Below are positions 63,950 to 64,000 of a stretch of 64,000 bases of DNA, one piece after another. Each line of letters starts with the position of its first letter. Position 1 is the stretch's first letter. A program made the translations under genes and the position numbers. Below the pieces are notes generated by a model, which was given only the letters and a program-made list of their open reading frames with translations, did not search any database and was not told the DNA's origin. Source of the DNA: Gimesia benthica (GTDB lineage Bacteria; Planctomycetota; Planctomycetia; Planctomycetales; Planctomycetaceae). Where the stretch lies: the NCBI RefSeq assembly GCF_009720525.1, contig NZ_CP043930.1, positions 5,840,001 through 5,904,000 of the forward strand, read 5' to 3'.

Positions 63950-64000
63950 TTAGACAGACGTCGTTTCCAGCTGGTGAGATTGCACAGATTTGGTGAGTCC
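63950..64000 (-). CDS. Possible C-terminal end of a gene running off the right edge
   Basis: The minus strand is open from the window end to a TAA at 63952-63950 (ending LETTSV). Only about 16 residues are visible, so coding status and identity cannot be judged. Confidence 0.2.
   Translation of the reverse strand, partial: GLTKSVQSHQLETTSV

Noticed and set aside
1-64000. tRNA, rRNA, CRISPR arrays, insertion sequences or prophage
   Set aside because: No cloverleaf, repeat-spacer pattern, transposase, integrase or phage structural gene was seen.

Overview
The window looks like chromosomal DNA of a planctomycete of the order Planctomycetales, perhaps a Gimesia-like marine species. The genus is a guess from protein style and moderate GC. 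The family content supports the order: a DUF1559 prepilin-like protein, very large exported cytochrome c/beta-propeller proteins of the PVC heme-binding type, DUF1080 and DUF4159 proteins, sensor-fused Ser/Thr kinases, and small zinc-ribbon membrane proteins. There are no rRNA or tRNA genes, CRISPR arrays, insertion sequences or prophage genes. It reads as a housekeeping and metabolic segment with little accessory DNA.

Layout. 1-8.6 kb: the N-terminal part of an ABC exporter, a MATE pump, a minus-strand operon sucB-lpdA-lplA (E2, E3 and a lipoate ligase), an exported SMP-30 lactonase and an M20 deacylase. 8.6-12.2 kb: a repeat-rich gap, then a PadR regulator coupled to two tandem membrane proteins with nearly identical N-termini. 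12.2-22.1 kb, minus strand: a giant multiheme protein split by a frameshift, a small exported protein, a Ycf46-like AAA+ ATPase with PolX, and a Cys/Gly/Tyr-rich exported protein. 22.6-26.2 kb, plus strand: a TPR protein, FolE2 and a DUF1080 protein. 27.1-32.9 kb, minus strand: an iron alcohol dehydrogenase (frameshifted), a PQQ-like propeller, a HemN/HemW-like radical SAM protein, a chorismate-lyase-like protein and a flavin-halogenase-like oxidoreductase. 33.3-44.6 kb: nadD and priA (frameshifted) divergent, a PQQ/cytochrome dehydrogenase, a zinc-ribbon protein, hemW, a degenerate phosphohexomutase and holA (frameshifted). 44.8-51.3 kb: a small unknown protein, murJ, a DUF1559 protein, hemP, a lipoprotein, xylA and a 54-residue membrane protein. 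51.6-64 kb: a candidate structured RNA, two Ser/Thr kinases, a radical SAM protein, a NagA-like deacetylase, MoxR, a double-DUF4159 protein, a zinc-ribbon membrane protein and a GT2 glycosyltransferase.

Functional links. sucB, lpdA and lplA supply the lipoylated part of 2-oxoglutarate dehydrogenase. hemW, the HemN-like protein, hemP and at least eight CxxCH motifs point to active heme use. priA, holA and polX are replication and repair genes. The SMP-30, sorbosone-type, DUF1080, xylA and nagA proteins fit polysaccharide and sugar use.

Most important caution: four conserved genes (the multiheme protein, Fe-ADH, priA, holA), and probably a fifth (the phosphohexomutase-like gene), are each broken by exactly one missing base, mostly in short homopolymers. 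In each case adding one base restores an intact reading frame. This looks much more like consensus indel error than biology. The best biological leads are the PadR/twin-membrane-protein locus with its candidate operator, the chorismate-lyase-like/halogenase-like pair, the degenerate phosphohexomutase with a cysteine-bearing N-terminus, a dispersed hairpin repeat, and a candidate small RNA before the first kinase.
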